A DNA stretch of 64,000 bases, from positions 7,006,001 to 7,070,000 of the forward strand of contig JAGUCH010000005.1 in the NCBI GenBank assembly GCA_019096065.1. Direction: 5' to 3'. The position numbers were made by a program, and so were the translations under genes. Positions within the stretch are counted from its first letter, which is position 1. Every line of letters begins with the position of its first letter. The DNA comes from Paracyclopina nana (lineage: Eukaryota > Arthropoda > Copepoda > Cyclopoida > Cyclopettidae). Positions 46,119 to 56,386 of the stretch are shown here, piece by piece. The notes beneath the pieces were generated by a model. The model was not told the DNA's origin. It ran no database searches and was given only the letters and a program-made list of their open reading frames with translations.

Positions 46119-46931
46119 TCATGCAGAACTAGTGCTTGGCCAAACAAAAGTTATTGGTTTGCAACCACAAGGAAAACAGTCATGCATGATAACCCTTGGA
46201 ACCAGCTTCCTAAAGTCAATCAATGACAGATCTATTTCGTCCGGACTGTCATAGTCGATCCAATCAGTGTCATCATTCTCCAGGTCTTCTCCACCTTCAC
46301 ACTTCAAAGCTTCATCCTTTGCCCACTCATCACGATTCGTTCCATCACTTCTTTTGAAAGTGACTTCTTCGTCTTGAACAGCCTTGATGATTGGAACTGC
46401 ATAGTCGATCATGTCAGTGTCATCATTCGCCTGGTCTTCTCCACCTTCACGCTTCACAGCTTCATCCATTGCCCACTCATCACGATTCGTTCCATCACTT
46501 CTGTTGAAAGTGACTTCTTCGTCTTGAACAGCCTTGATGATTGGAACTGCATAATCTATAATGACATCTTTAATTTGTAAATGTTACTTTCAAAAGAGTT
46601 GTTTTACGCTTTTACCTTCAAAACAGCTGCAGTCATCACTATGGCTGTACAAAGGATTGTCTTTTGCAATCACACAAGATTTGTATAATCCTGCAGCCTT
46701 CATTTCAGCTTCGTCTCGGTCAGGATCTGAATATACCTCGCTAAGGATGAGATCTTCTAAAACGCACGAGTTGTCCAAGTTCAGCCCAGTATCACGCTCT
46801 GGTTCACATGAATCAGTAGATTCAAACGTGTTGTCCAACGAAATACCCTTGTCAACAGACGGCAATGAGATTGTGTCATCTTCAGGGTCAATGAAGCCAA
46901 CGATAGCAAGTGCAGCAAAATCCATTTCCAT
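46119..46931 (-). CDS. Acidic tandem-repeat protein upstream of the transposase
   Basis: Two exons, 46931-46616 and 46555-46119, give about 250 residues; start MEMDFAALAIVGF (a second ATG is two codons later). The second exon has two complete 150-bp tandem repeats (46555 to about 46260) encoding 50-residue units with IIKAVQDEEVTF and SDGTNRDEWA, and the start of a third. The product is strongly acidic and has no recognised domain. Its single intron carries TACGCTT at 46605-46611. Its stop is only about 140 bp upstream of the transposase ATG, with a small intron (donor near 46069, acceptor 45996) between, so the two could be made from one pre-mRNA by alternative splicing, as in plant En/Spm. 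That link is inference. Confidence 0.6.
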
Positions 46932-47391
46932 AAGTGCACATACACGCTTTGGTAGTAAATGTGTGTCTTTCACTTTCTGACTTCGTCAAACTAAAACATA
47001 TACATAATAGCTTTATCAATAAATGAAAAATATGTCATTATTACTAAAGTTGTGTAATAGTGACATGAGAAATAATTGCTTGTAAGGAATGCTTCACTCT
47101 TCACTTACCTTTCTGTGCTATTGCGTCAGTACAGTTGCGTCCTCTCACTTTGATGTTCCAATGAAGAATGACAGGCTGAAAAGAAGAAAGCTCAGTAAAA
47201 CGCTCACGCAACCTGCTGAGAGAACGCCCGCACTGAATGCAGGCTGGTCAGTCAGCCACTGCAAGGCAACAAGGGCAGACGTGCCGTGCCGCGCCACCCA
47301 ACCTAGCTACGCAGTACAGCTGAGTGCTCGAGTCAGCTGAGTGCTCGAGTCAGCTGAACTTCAGTCGCTCGGTGGACGCCGACCAGTCAAC
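46932..47391. promoter_or_regulatory. Divergent promoter region of the transposon genes
   Basis: Lies between the minus-strand and plus-strand genes. A 17-bp sequence CTGAGTGCTCGAGTCAG is present twice in tandem (47320-47336 and 47337-47353), each a near-palindrome. The stretch 47200-47390 is markedly more GC-rich than the surrounding DNA. TCAGTC at 47361 could be a plus-strand start site. Confidence 0.5.
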
Positions 47392-50300
47392 ATGGCACGA
47401 AGTAAGGGCGCCACGTCTCAATCGCCAGCTAAAAACAGAGTCTATAATTCAGCTGTGATCATATTTTGGAATGAGCCAATCACTCCATTCAAGCTACTCT
47501 CAAATACCTACAAGATTGAGCCAACAAAAACAGTGCAAGATGTCTTTCATGACATTGACTTGTCTCGCAAGCTTTCGGTGGAGCAACGAAACAAGAAATA
47601 CTATTGCAAGATTGAAAAGAAGATGGCTCCATTGTCCGTATTCATCCGCGTTCAAGAAGGTAAGCAACACTTTTAAAAAATTGAAGCGTGTATGTTGTCT
47701 TATTCATATTTAAATTTTAAGGTTGCTCAGCTGAGCAAACAGACGAGGTGATTCAGAAGATGAACTTCCTGCTCAGGCGCATTGAGATTAAGAAGCGTGA
47801 GGACATCTACCGCGGACTTTGTGAGCGCTATGAGGAAAGGTTCATGGTGAATCTGACGCTTGGCGAGCTTGGCTCAAACGGCAAATATGATGTGAAGCGT
47901 TGGACTACTGGCGTATTCTTGAGATCAAACGCTACAATTCAATGTCACATCAACTGGCTCTGAGCACGAAATTCAGGATGCAACATTGAAGCGTGCATCG
48001 AATGTTTCGTTGGCTAGCCGATCAAAGATTTCGGAGAAAACACCCGCAAAGGAATCTCCTGCTAAAAAGGTGATAAGATTTAGTTTACGCTTTAGCAAGT
48101 TATTGACTTCTCTTGTCAGGCTCAAATGGATACACAGCAATCTCAGTCAAAGTCTAATAGTCCTGAAGGCTCCGATATGACTGTTGCCAGCTCTGAGTTC
48201 AACGCTATGGTAGGAAGCCGATTGTCAACTCCTAGAACTGGTGGCTACTTTAGTGAATTGAGAAAATCATCTCAAGGATTGGCAGCGACGTCGTTCATGA
48301 AGACCACAGACGAAAGCTTTCAAAAAGAAGTCCGCGAATGGATGAAAACGACAACTACTGCTGTCATGGAACTGAACAAGTCAGTGACTGCAAAGATTTC
48401 AAATCAGGACAATGTCATGACGCAGATTGGCTCCTCAATCATCAATTTGAGTGAAAATGTCTGCGAGCTAATGAAAACGGTCAATGCTTTGAACGCAAAA
48501 ATGAAGGTAAGCCATCAAATGTATCATAATATGCATCAGCAGCTGTGAAACCAGCTTCACTTATTTAGCTAAGCGTAAACTAATTCTAACATTTTGCAGA
48601 GTGATGAAAGTAGTATTCCAAATGACTTGAGAGCTATCGTCAAAGAGCTAAAAACAGTTTCGATTGGGATCAAAATGCTACACTGCAGTAATGCCACCAA
48701 AGTAGCCAAAGCTGTGACTATGGCTTTAGGACCATTGAAAATTCATTACCTCAACAAATTTGTCGACGTCTACTTCAGCTGCGTTGAGGTATTGGATCTG
48801 CTTCTTGTCAACTTCAAGCCAAGATTGCATGCCATTGAGGTAGATGAAGACATGTATTACAACATTGTGAAGCTGGTCCTAGACGAGTTATTTGACAAAT
48901 GCGCACTAGCTCACCTTGTTCGAGGATCTGAGGAAGGGTAAGTTTACGTGACTTCTTTTTGATAGCTTTTTTTGATAAATTTTTTAACAGCATCGGGAAC
49001 ACAAGTTGGTTTAAGAGGAAACTGCCAAAGGGTGTGATTATGCTCTTGAATTCTTACATCATGCCCTACTACAGGCAGCATAAGCAGGCATCGGACGCTT
49101 CTTGGGCAATTGCTGACACCCCCCAAATGATGAGCCGAGCTTTTGTGAACTTTTTTCACAATCAGAGGACAGCTTGGATAACTTCTATTAGGAAGAATGT
49201 CACTGATGACGAGCAAGCCTTCAGATTCTGCTATGCACAGGACATGATGCTGTATGATCAGAATAAGGTAACAAATAGCAATAACCTCTTTGGCCAAAGC
49301 GTAAATAATTTCTTTTTCAGCACATCATTCCATCAACTCTCATTCCTGAAAGCTTGCCTGACTACATTGCTAGTGGCTCGCGAGAAGTCTTCAAACCAAA
49401 GCGTGGAGAAAATCCTAAAGATCCGGAATTTGGTATGGTTGAATCTGCAAGAGTCAACTTCTATGACTTGCGGCAAGTCATCAATTACTGCTACGACTTG
49501 GCGAAATTGGTTGATGAAACGAAAGTTCCACGCTTTTTGGAAATTGAGGAGGTGCCAGAGGTATGAAGCGTGATTCTTGAGTTTTTCATATTTTCAAAAT
49601 TTATCCTTAGCTGAAAGACTTCACAAGCATCCGGCTTGAAGAACCTGGCCGGAGCGTCGATGAGATCCTCAAATCTATTGACTGTGTCGATGAAGCTGTC
49701 TACAAGAATTGGCAAGACTACGATGTGAAAGAGTTCGACAATTTTGACATCAAAGAGGTGATTGAGACAAGGAAAACCGGCAACCGCAAAAAGAAGAGTG
49801 GACGTAAAGCTGCTGTGAAGAAGTCGCCTAAGAAAGTTGTAGTTAAACTTTCTGAGAAGCTTGCGGATAAGAAGAAAAAGAGCCGTTTGGAAAAGAAGTC
49901 GAAGAAAGATGCCGATGATGGAGAAGAAGAAGAAGATGGAGATGACGAAGAGCAACAAGTTCAGGAAGATTCTGATACGCCAGCTGTTGACACAAGTGAT
50001 AGCGAAGATGACTTCAAGCCTTCAGTTGCACCAAAGAAGAAATCTCCGAAAAAAGCCGAGAAAAAGATGTCTCACCCTAGTTCTGACTCGGAGTCACCAG
50101 AGATCATTGAGACTTCCGATGAAGAGGAGGAACAGACTGCTTCGGCCACAGACACTCAAGAGAAGCGTAAAGCTGCACAAGAGCAGCGTGAAGCTGCACA
50201 AGAGCAGCGTGAAGCTGATGATGACGCAGAGGAAGAGGATGACCTGCTGAAGAGGTTAAAAGCAGCAAAGCTTAAAGCTTCCCTCTTTCTTGAAAGACAG

Positions 50301-51028
50301 TCAGCATCTCATGATGTGGCGTCCACTTCACAAGATCTAGTGAATGAAGAGCTCGAAACAGAAGAAGATCGCATTCTAAGACGTTCGAAAAGGGTCATCA
50401 ATAAGCCTATGCCACCACTGCTACCGCACGACAACAGCGAGGTATGTAGCTTGAAAAAGACACAAAACACGCTTCAGCAATTAAATGACATTTGTTAGGT
50501 CTTTGACTTAGGACAAATTGATGAACCCGGTCGTGATGCTACATCGCTTGACAGAAGAGGATTTGAAAGTAGTGAGCCAACTCTAGACGATGCTCTCGTC
50601 ACGATTACTCCCCCTTACAGCCCACCCGCTCAAAATGAAGAAATATTCAGTAAGAAGTGTAAATGTTGGCTATTTCGCGGCTTTAATAGTATTTTTATTT
50701 CAGGACAACCATCAGCAGCAAACAAAGCTTTGCTTTATCCACAGGAGACTCTGATGACTCCACCTAATAGTGCATCTTTGCTCAGTCAGAGGAATGTCAC
50801 TGCGTCACAAGAAACTTTTGTTGATTTTGAGCGAGTTGGCCGAGGTGGCATTGACGAGATTGACAGCAACTTTTTTGATCAGTCACAGGTAAAAAGAATT
50901 AGTTCACGCTTCGACAATTTCATTTTCTGTTTGTTTATTAGTTTCCATTCGAGGCCATTGATATCAATGAACTCTTTAGCTCTTGCCAAGTACAAGATGG
51001 CTTACGTGACTTCATCGACAAGCTTTAA
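47392..51028 (+). CDS. Unrecognised 11-exon nuclear-type protein of the transposon
   Basis: Eleven exons with matching phases: 47392-47659, 47722-47912, 47977-48069, 48120-48506, 48600-48937, 48991-49267, 49321-49560, 49611-50441, 50499-50649, 50704-50888, 50942-51028; 1015 residues. Introns are 50-93 bp. The intron between exons 2 and 3 has the weakest support (donor GTATTC). The ATG has a CAACATGG context. Residues 1-180 form a mixed, probably folded region; 215-340 include a heptad-like segment; 340-530 look globular (CSNATKVAKAV, WFKRKLPKGVIMLLNSY); 620-830 are low-complexity Lys/Ser and Glu/Asp runs with NLS-like KKKSGRK and a repeated EQREAAQ; the end is LRDFIDKL. I do not recognise the family. 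Linkage to the transposase and shared AAGCGTR motif suggest a DNA-binding or regulatory partner. Confidence 0.75.
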
Positions 51029-51894
51029 CCTTGAATCGAAGCGTCCAAAAATGAAATTTTGAAAATTTATTCAATGAATTTAGAAGAAATTGACTTGTTA
51101 GTCTTGTTAGAACAAATTGTATTTATGATTAAATTTCAGAATTATTGAGTTGAAGAGGAGTGCTTGTCTTGAAAATTGAAGAGTGGTGCGCTTGAGTGAC
51201 GAAGCTGAGGACAAGAAAGAAGACGATAATGAGAAGTTGAAAGCGCTTGATCACGCTTTGATGAATGCATGAAGAATGCAACACTCGAAAATAATTTGCA
51301 CTTATGTATGATCTATGCAAAGTCATAGAATATGCTTTTTGAAAACTTGTCAAATGAATAAAGAGAAAATTATAAGTGAACTTCTTTTGACATTGATATT
51401 TTCTTTTCATTGAAAAATGTTGATCATTAAAAAGCATTCACTTCAAAAAAGTAGCGAATAAGAAGTTGCTTTTTATATTGATGAAGGCTTCGTGTGCGCT
51501 AAACATTAGCAATTGTCCAAACATGAAAGAGATTGTAAAAGAAAAGAAACAAAGCGTACATATCACTAAATTTATTTGATAGAGTGACCAAAAAAAGATG
51601 TATAATAAATTGATGTACCAGTAATTGTGAAGCGTAAAAGATATATAAGACACATTTAGGGTTAAAAATGTATATAATAAGACACCATTAACGCTATGAA
51701 ATATGAAAAGACCTATTCTAGAAATGCGCATTTTTTTGGAAAAAAGTGAAGCGTGAAAATTGATATCTCGCTACAATAGAAGATTAATTGCACTCTTTGA
51801 AGGATGGTGTAGCAGTGTAGAGAGCTGTACTTCTGAAATTTGTTTTGGTGGGGAAGCCACATTTATCGATGATCATGTCCCATATACAGTCTGT
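51029..51894. other. AAGCGTR-rich right flank of the transposon
   Basis: No gene. Exact motif copies at 51252-51258, 51552-51558, 51630-51636 and 51749-51755, plus near-matches at 51037 and 51690. Such clustering near an end is typical of transposase-binding subterminal repeats. Confidence 0.55.
51357..51362 (+). terminator. Candidate poly(A) signal of the 11-exon gene
   Basis: AATAAA about 330 bp after the TAA stop. An earlier AT-rich stretch around 51060 lacks the exact hexamer. Confidence 0.4.
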
Positions 51895-52447
51895 TCCAGA
51901 GAATTCTACGTTCTTTGAAATCAAAAGTTTGTGTTACGGATTTGAGAAATGGGGCACAAAATGGATATCGTTGGAAAGCTTGAATCTTTTGCCATCTGTT
52001 TTGTTGCAGTGAAAATCACAAAATAAAAGTAAAGAAGATAAGAAAATTAAACTTTTCCATGGCAGCTTCTTTTGAGCTCAAGTGCAATTTTTCAAGCATT
52101 TTCATAATAAAATCAAAATCACCGATGAACCATTTGTTATTGTAATGCTGAGAGGATCAATTAATCCTTTATCGCAAAAAGACAACGTCAAAATTCGCAA
52201 TTTTGACCTTTTTGAAATGTGTGAAGTGCCATCAAAAAATAAGAAAAAATGGGTACCATTTTTGAGTGCTTTTTTATTTTATGCTTTTAATCAAAATCTT
52301 AATTAATTTTCATCAAAAGTGATACTAATAAAAAAGAAGACCAGAGTTTCAAGGTTTCCAACGATATCCATTATGTCAAGCATTTATCAAATTCGTGACT
52401 CAAACTTTTGATTTCAAAGTGCGTAGAATTCTCTGAAACAGACTGTA
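51895..52447. mobile_element. Palindromic MITE with long inverted arms
   Basis: Ends TA-CAGTCTGTTCCAGAGAATTC and its inverse GAATTCTCTGAAACAGACTG-TA. Inverted similarity continues for about 110 bp (CTTTGAAATCAAAAGTTTG, GATATCGTTGGAAA). The AT-rich core has only a 74-codon ORF without recognisable features. TA flanks and CAGT ends fit a Tc1/mariner-type non-autonomous element. Related to the MITEs nested in the Helitron-like copies. Confidence 0.75.
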
Positions 52448-52544
52448 TATATCTATGAATTGTTATCTTTGCTTACTTTTTCTACTACAGTTTGATTTTT
52501 ATAGCATGAAGCTCTTAAAGAATCTTTTGTGCTGAAAAGTTCTC

Positions 52545-52550
52545 TTTATT
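52545..52550 (-). terminator. Poly(A) signal of the 14-finger gene at 52666
   Basis: Minus-strand AATAAA about 115 bp after the stop. Confidence 0.45.
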
Positions 52551-52591
52551 CATATCTCATTCATGAACCATTATTATTAGCCTTCAAATTT

Positions 52592-52665
52592 TGCCACAAA
52601 TGTCACGCACCAATTTGATGTATGTTGAAAATTTACATTTTACACCAAATGTTTTGTCACAAATG
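52592..52665 (-). pseudogene. Fossil finger downstream of the 52666 gene stop
   Basis: Finger-like words CDICDKTFGVKC and IKLV with deletions, immediately after the stop; parallels 36601-36690. Confidence 0.6.
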
Positions 52666-53910
52666 TCACACTTTGTTTGGCTTCAGTCCGTCATGCACCG
52701 TTTTGATGTGTACTGTAAGGTAACCTTTTTTACCAAATGATTTGTCACAAATGTCGCACTTGGACAGCTTCAGTTCCTCATGAACCAATTTGATATGCAT
52801 AGAATGATTACTTTTGCCACCAAATGATTTGTCACAGATGTCACACTTAAATGGCTTCAGTCCGTCATGCACCGTTTTGATATGCTTTAAAAGGTCACGT
52901 TTTTCACCAAATGCTTTGTCACAAATGTCACACTTGAATGGCTTGAGCCCCTCATGCACCGTTTTGATATGCCATGAAAGAGTATATTTTTGACCAAATT
53001 GCTTGTCACAAATGTCACACTTGAATGGCTTGAGTCCCTTATGCACATCCAAGAGATGCCTTGAAAGGTGACATTTTACTCCAAATGTTTTGTCACAAAT
53101 GTCACACTTGAATGGCTTCAGTCCCTCATGCACCGTTTTAATATGTGTTGAAAGGTAACTGTTCTTACCAAATGTTTTGCCACAAATGTCACACTTGAAA
53201 GGCTTCAATCCCTCATGCACCGTTTTAATATGTGCTGAAAGGCTACCCTTCAGTGCAAATGTTCTGTCACAAATGTCACACTTGAAAGGCTTCAATCCCT
53301 CATGCACTACTTTAATATGTGTTGAAAGGCCACGCTTCACTGCAAATGTTCCGTCACAAATGTCACATTTAAATGGCCTCAATCCCTCATGCACCATTTT
53401 AATGTGCGTTGAAAGGCCACGCTTCACTGCAAATGTTCGGTTACAAATGTCACATTTAAATGGCCTCAATCCCTCATGCACCGTTTTAATATGTGTTGAA
53501 AGGCCATGCTTCATTGCGAATGTTTTGTCACAAATGTCACACTTGAACGGCTTGAGTCTCTCATGCACCATTTTGACATGCCTTGAAAGGTGACATTTTT
53601 GGCTGAAACAAATGTCACAAATGTCACATTTGAATGGTTTGCATCCCTCATGCACTATTTTGGTATGCCTTGTAAGGTCACTCCTGAAAGCAAATGTTTT
53701 GTCACAAATGTCACATTTGAATGGCTGCAGTCCCTCATGCACCATTTTGATATGTACTGAAAGGTTACACTTATTTCCGAATGTTTTGTCACAAATGTCA
53801 CACTGGAAAGCCTTTTCCTTATTTTTCTCAAGCTGGTGCTTGGCTTCATGATGCTTTTTCAAAGCAATAGCAAGCTTGAACTTTTGCCCACAAATGTCGC
53901 ACTTGCTCAT
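52666..53910 (-). CDS. 14-finger C2H2 zinc-finger protein (distal cluster member)
   Basis: Single exon, 414 residues, start MSKCDICGQKFKLAIALKKH. Fourteen intact fingers with HEGLKPFKC/HEGLRPFKC linkers, ending DGLKPNKV in a linker. Finger order 1-5 then 10-11 mirrors fingers 1-5 and 9-10 of the gene at 33620, including the distinctive CDICDICFSQKCHLSRH finger, so the two are recent paralogues even though about 18 kb and the AAGCGTR transposon separate them. The family upstream block lies at 53992-54011 and TCAGTTCAATTTCAG precedes the ATG. Confidence 0.92.
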   Translation of the reverse strand: MSKCDICGQKFKLAIALKKHHEAKHQLEKNKEKAFQCDICDKTFGNKCNLSVHIKMVHEGLQPFKCDICDKTFAFRSDLTRHTKIVHEGCKPFKCDICDICFSQKCHLSRHVKMVHERLKPFKCDICDKTFAMKHGLSTHIKTVHEGLRPFKCDICNRTFAVKRGLSTHIKMVHEGLRPFKCDICDGTFAVKRGLSTHIKVVHEGLKPFKCDICDRTFALKGSLSAHIKTVHEGLKPFKCDICGKTFGKNSYLSTHIKTVHEGLKPFKCDICDKTFGVKCHLSRHLLDVHKGLKPFKCDICDKQFGQKYTLSWHIKTVHEGLKPFKCDICDKAFGEKRDLLKHIKTVHDGLKPFKCDICDKSFGGKSNHSMHIKLVHEELKLSKCDICDKSFGKKGYLTVHIKTVHDGLKPNKV

Positions 53911-54444
53911 CCTTCAGCATCTGAAATTGAACTGACACAAATCACCACCTTTTCACTAACGTTTTTAACACGTTCTAATTAGAGCCAATGTTTGGCTATT
54001 TTCCGCATTTTGATGGACGAGGAAGAATATCTATTTATATATGTAAACAATTTATAAAACAAGCTTATAAAATAGCTGAGCAAATTTTGTTAAGTAAAAA
54101 GAGCTCAGACAATTTGTAAGCTTTTTTATAATTTGTTTATATATATACGATTTTTATATGATGGAAAGTAATTTTCAAGTGTTAATGAAATTACCGGACC
54201 AGGCAATCTTGACATTGCATTTGATCCATTACTTTGAGAGGCCCTCAGTAGTGCAAGAGTAGCTGAAAGCGTAAATGAATCACTTAAAAAGTGTGCATTT
54301 TGAAGCTAAAAGATGTGTTAGATCAAGTTTGTCTGGTATCTCTGAAAGAGCTTAGCTCAGCTTAGTAGAAGAGCACAAATGTCATTGTTAAAACAAATAC
54401 CATCAGAATTCTTAGTTAATCAGTGGCTGAGACGAATTGGTAAA

Positions 54445-54490
54445 CTAGGTAAAGGCGTCCATAAATGGACAGTGGGGGGCGGGCCTGCGG
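54445..54490 (-). repeat. Solo Helitron-like 3' terminus
   Basis: Reverse strand: GGCCCGCCCCCCACTGTCC, hairpin GTCCATTTATGGAC, GCCTTTAC, CTAG then T. It abuts the palindromic MITE at 54491. Confidence 0.6.
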
Positions 54491-54878
54491 TTAGCTTGTT
54501 CTCATAAAACTCAGTAAGGCAGGCAGTAAGCAAAGCAAGGCACTTTGGAAGCTCACAACTCAGTAAGTACTGAGCCGATTGGAACCAAATTTGGAGGTAT
54601 TCATAAGAGCATATTGAAGAATAATCATGCCTATTTTCATCCGGATCTGAGGACTCTAAGGAGGTGGCTGATTTTTCTCCCTTGCTTAACTGATTTGCCT
54701 CACTTTCAGTAAGGCGGCCTTATCGTCCTCTGATCTGGATGAAAATTGGCATGAAGATTCTTAAATATGTCCTTATGAATTCCTCCAATTTTGGTTCCAA
54801 TCGGACGAGTAGATAATGAGATATAAGCGCGCAAAGTGCCTTGCTTACCTTATAGAAATGTTTATGAGAACAAGCTAA
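54491..54878. mobile_element. Palindromic MITE (TTAGCTTGTTCTCATAAA ends)
   Basis: TTAGCTTGTTCTCATAAA at the left and TTTATGAGAACAAGCTAA at the right. Inverted similarity continues inward: GATTGGAACCAAATTTGGAG, ATTTTCATCCGGATC and their reverse complements. Nearly the whole element folds back on itself. No gene. Confidence 0.75.
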
Positions 54879-55267
54879 ATTATAGGGAAAAAAAACCAAG
54901 ATGATCTATAATGTAAGGTGACCCCTTATCTCAGCTGTACTTCTACACTTCATCTGACTATGCTATGGAAGGGCTTCTGAAGAAAAAAGAAGAGTTCTAT
55001 GAATCGTGAGTTTCACGAAAAAGCAGTCAGATGATAGAAAACGCCATATTTAAGCGATTCTTGACGTAAAAAACCATGTCTGGTAAAGCTAATTAACAGG
55101 CTCCTCCCACTCAAGCACTAAAAAATTGGCGCTTAAATCTAAATTTGAATTTCCCGCTTTTTCATTGAAGCAAGCAGCTTAAGCGCCACCTCACAAATGA
55201 CGAAAGAACTAAAATAAGTTTAGTGAATTAACTTGCATACTTCCGTCTAGAATTGTCATAGTGGATG
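54879..55267. other. Intergenic, no gene seen
   Basis: Nothing recognisable; AT-rich. Confidence 0.4.
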
Positions 55268-55462
55268 GCCCTGGGAAAAACAAAATGAAAACAAAAATAT
55301 TGGGAAAGCAATATTCTTTTTAGGTTGAGATTGGGCTACTTTTTTAGCCTCAATAGCCCTTGCAGCCTTAAGCAGCCTCAATTGACAGTCTAGAACAGCC
55401 TGAAATTACTGTCTTGAGGGGCCACACTTTGTAGACATGGGCGGCCTCAATTTATAGTAACT
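55268..55462 (-). repeat. Fragment of the Helitron-like element body
   Basis: Matches about 4370-4640 of copy 1 (AAAATATTGGGAAA, GTTGAGATTGGGCT and the CAGCCTCAATTGACAG minisatellite), cut at both ends. Confidence 0.65.
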
Positions 55463-56386
55463 CAGAAATCCCTCAATTTTGGCAAATTGGGGCGAAAACC
55501 CGTGACGAAATACAGATTTTTGTGGAACTCAGTTTTGAAAAGTCTAAAGAGGCTCTCACAACTCTTGAATAAACCATCCACATTGTGGCTCTGTTACAAT
55601 TTACAATTCTGGCACAATATGTAATCAAAATTCAAATAGTATTGGTTAGAATTTGTGACTAACTTGTTAGTTCATTTTTTTTAAACATTATCTATTAAGA
55701 AAAAGGATTGATAGTATCATTCATCTATAAAATTAGACTTTCTGCCAATAGATGGCGGACTTTACAAGTCTTTCTCACATCAGACAAGATGTGCAAGTGT
55801 CCTTCAATTGTAGGACTTGGCAGAAGATAAATATTTTTAGCTTACATACTTATCTTACTTACTGGCTTATTGATTTGTTTTAAATATTTCATAGTTCCAT
55901 AATAATTTTGAAATAAAATTATTTTTGCTTCAATACTAATTTAGTTAGGACTAAAAGCTATTAGCAATGTTTTTGAAACTCTCAAATCATAGCAAAGTTG
56001 TTAACATAATTACTTTTAGATAATATGGCTTGGATAGCAGAGCCATCTCTTATTAATTTGCTAAGCTAAAATACTAAATTCTTGGATTTTTCCCCAAGCT
56101 TCACTGGTGCTTTTGTGACTTACTTAAGCGGTACTCAAATCGGGCAATTTGAGGCTGAAATCCGTGACGAAATAGCATTTGTTTGTGGAACTCGACTTCT
56201 AATTTAAAAAAGAGTTGTGTTCAATTTGTTGTCAAATTGTGTGACTCAGAATTTGCCCAAACTTGTGTTACACAAAATTGTGTAACCTTCAATGCTACAA
56301 TACAATTGTTCCAGTTGATCTCATATTGCGGAATGAAATTTCTGGTTGGGATAACAGACTGTATTTGTTTCTATAGGTCACTTTGT
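55463..56386. other. Intergenic, no gene seen
   Basis: AT-rich. Two diverged copies of a CCGTGACGAAATA...TTTGTGGAACTC sequence at about 55499-55535 and 56160-56198; nothing else identified. Confidence 0.45.

Larger units (their letters stand above)
43080..51770. mobile_element. Three-gene EnSpm/TNP2-like DNA transposon (inferred extent)
   Basis: A unit lying between two zinc-finger genes that contains a TNP2-like transposase gene, an acidic repeat-protein gene on the same strand and a divergent 11-exon gene. The extent is inferred from the distribution of AAGCGTR/YACGCTT, first seen at 43126-43133 and last at 51749-51755, which is frequent in introns, exons and flanks here and scarce outside. 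No terminal inverted repeat or target duplication was found by eye, so the boundaries are approximate and the unit could be immobilised. Confidence 0.55.

Noticed and set aside
46374-46980. Plus-strand ORFs opposite the acidic repeat gene
   Set aside because: They are antisense shadows; the minus-strand frames have consistent splice sites, acidic composition and in-frame tandem repeats.
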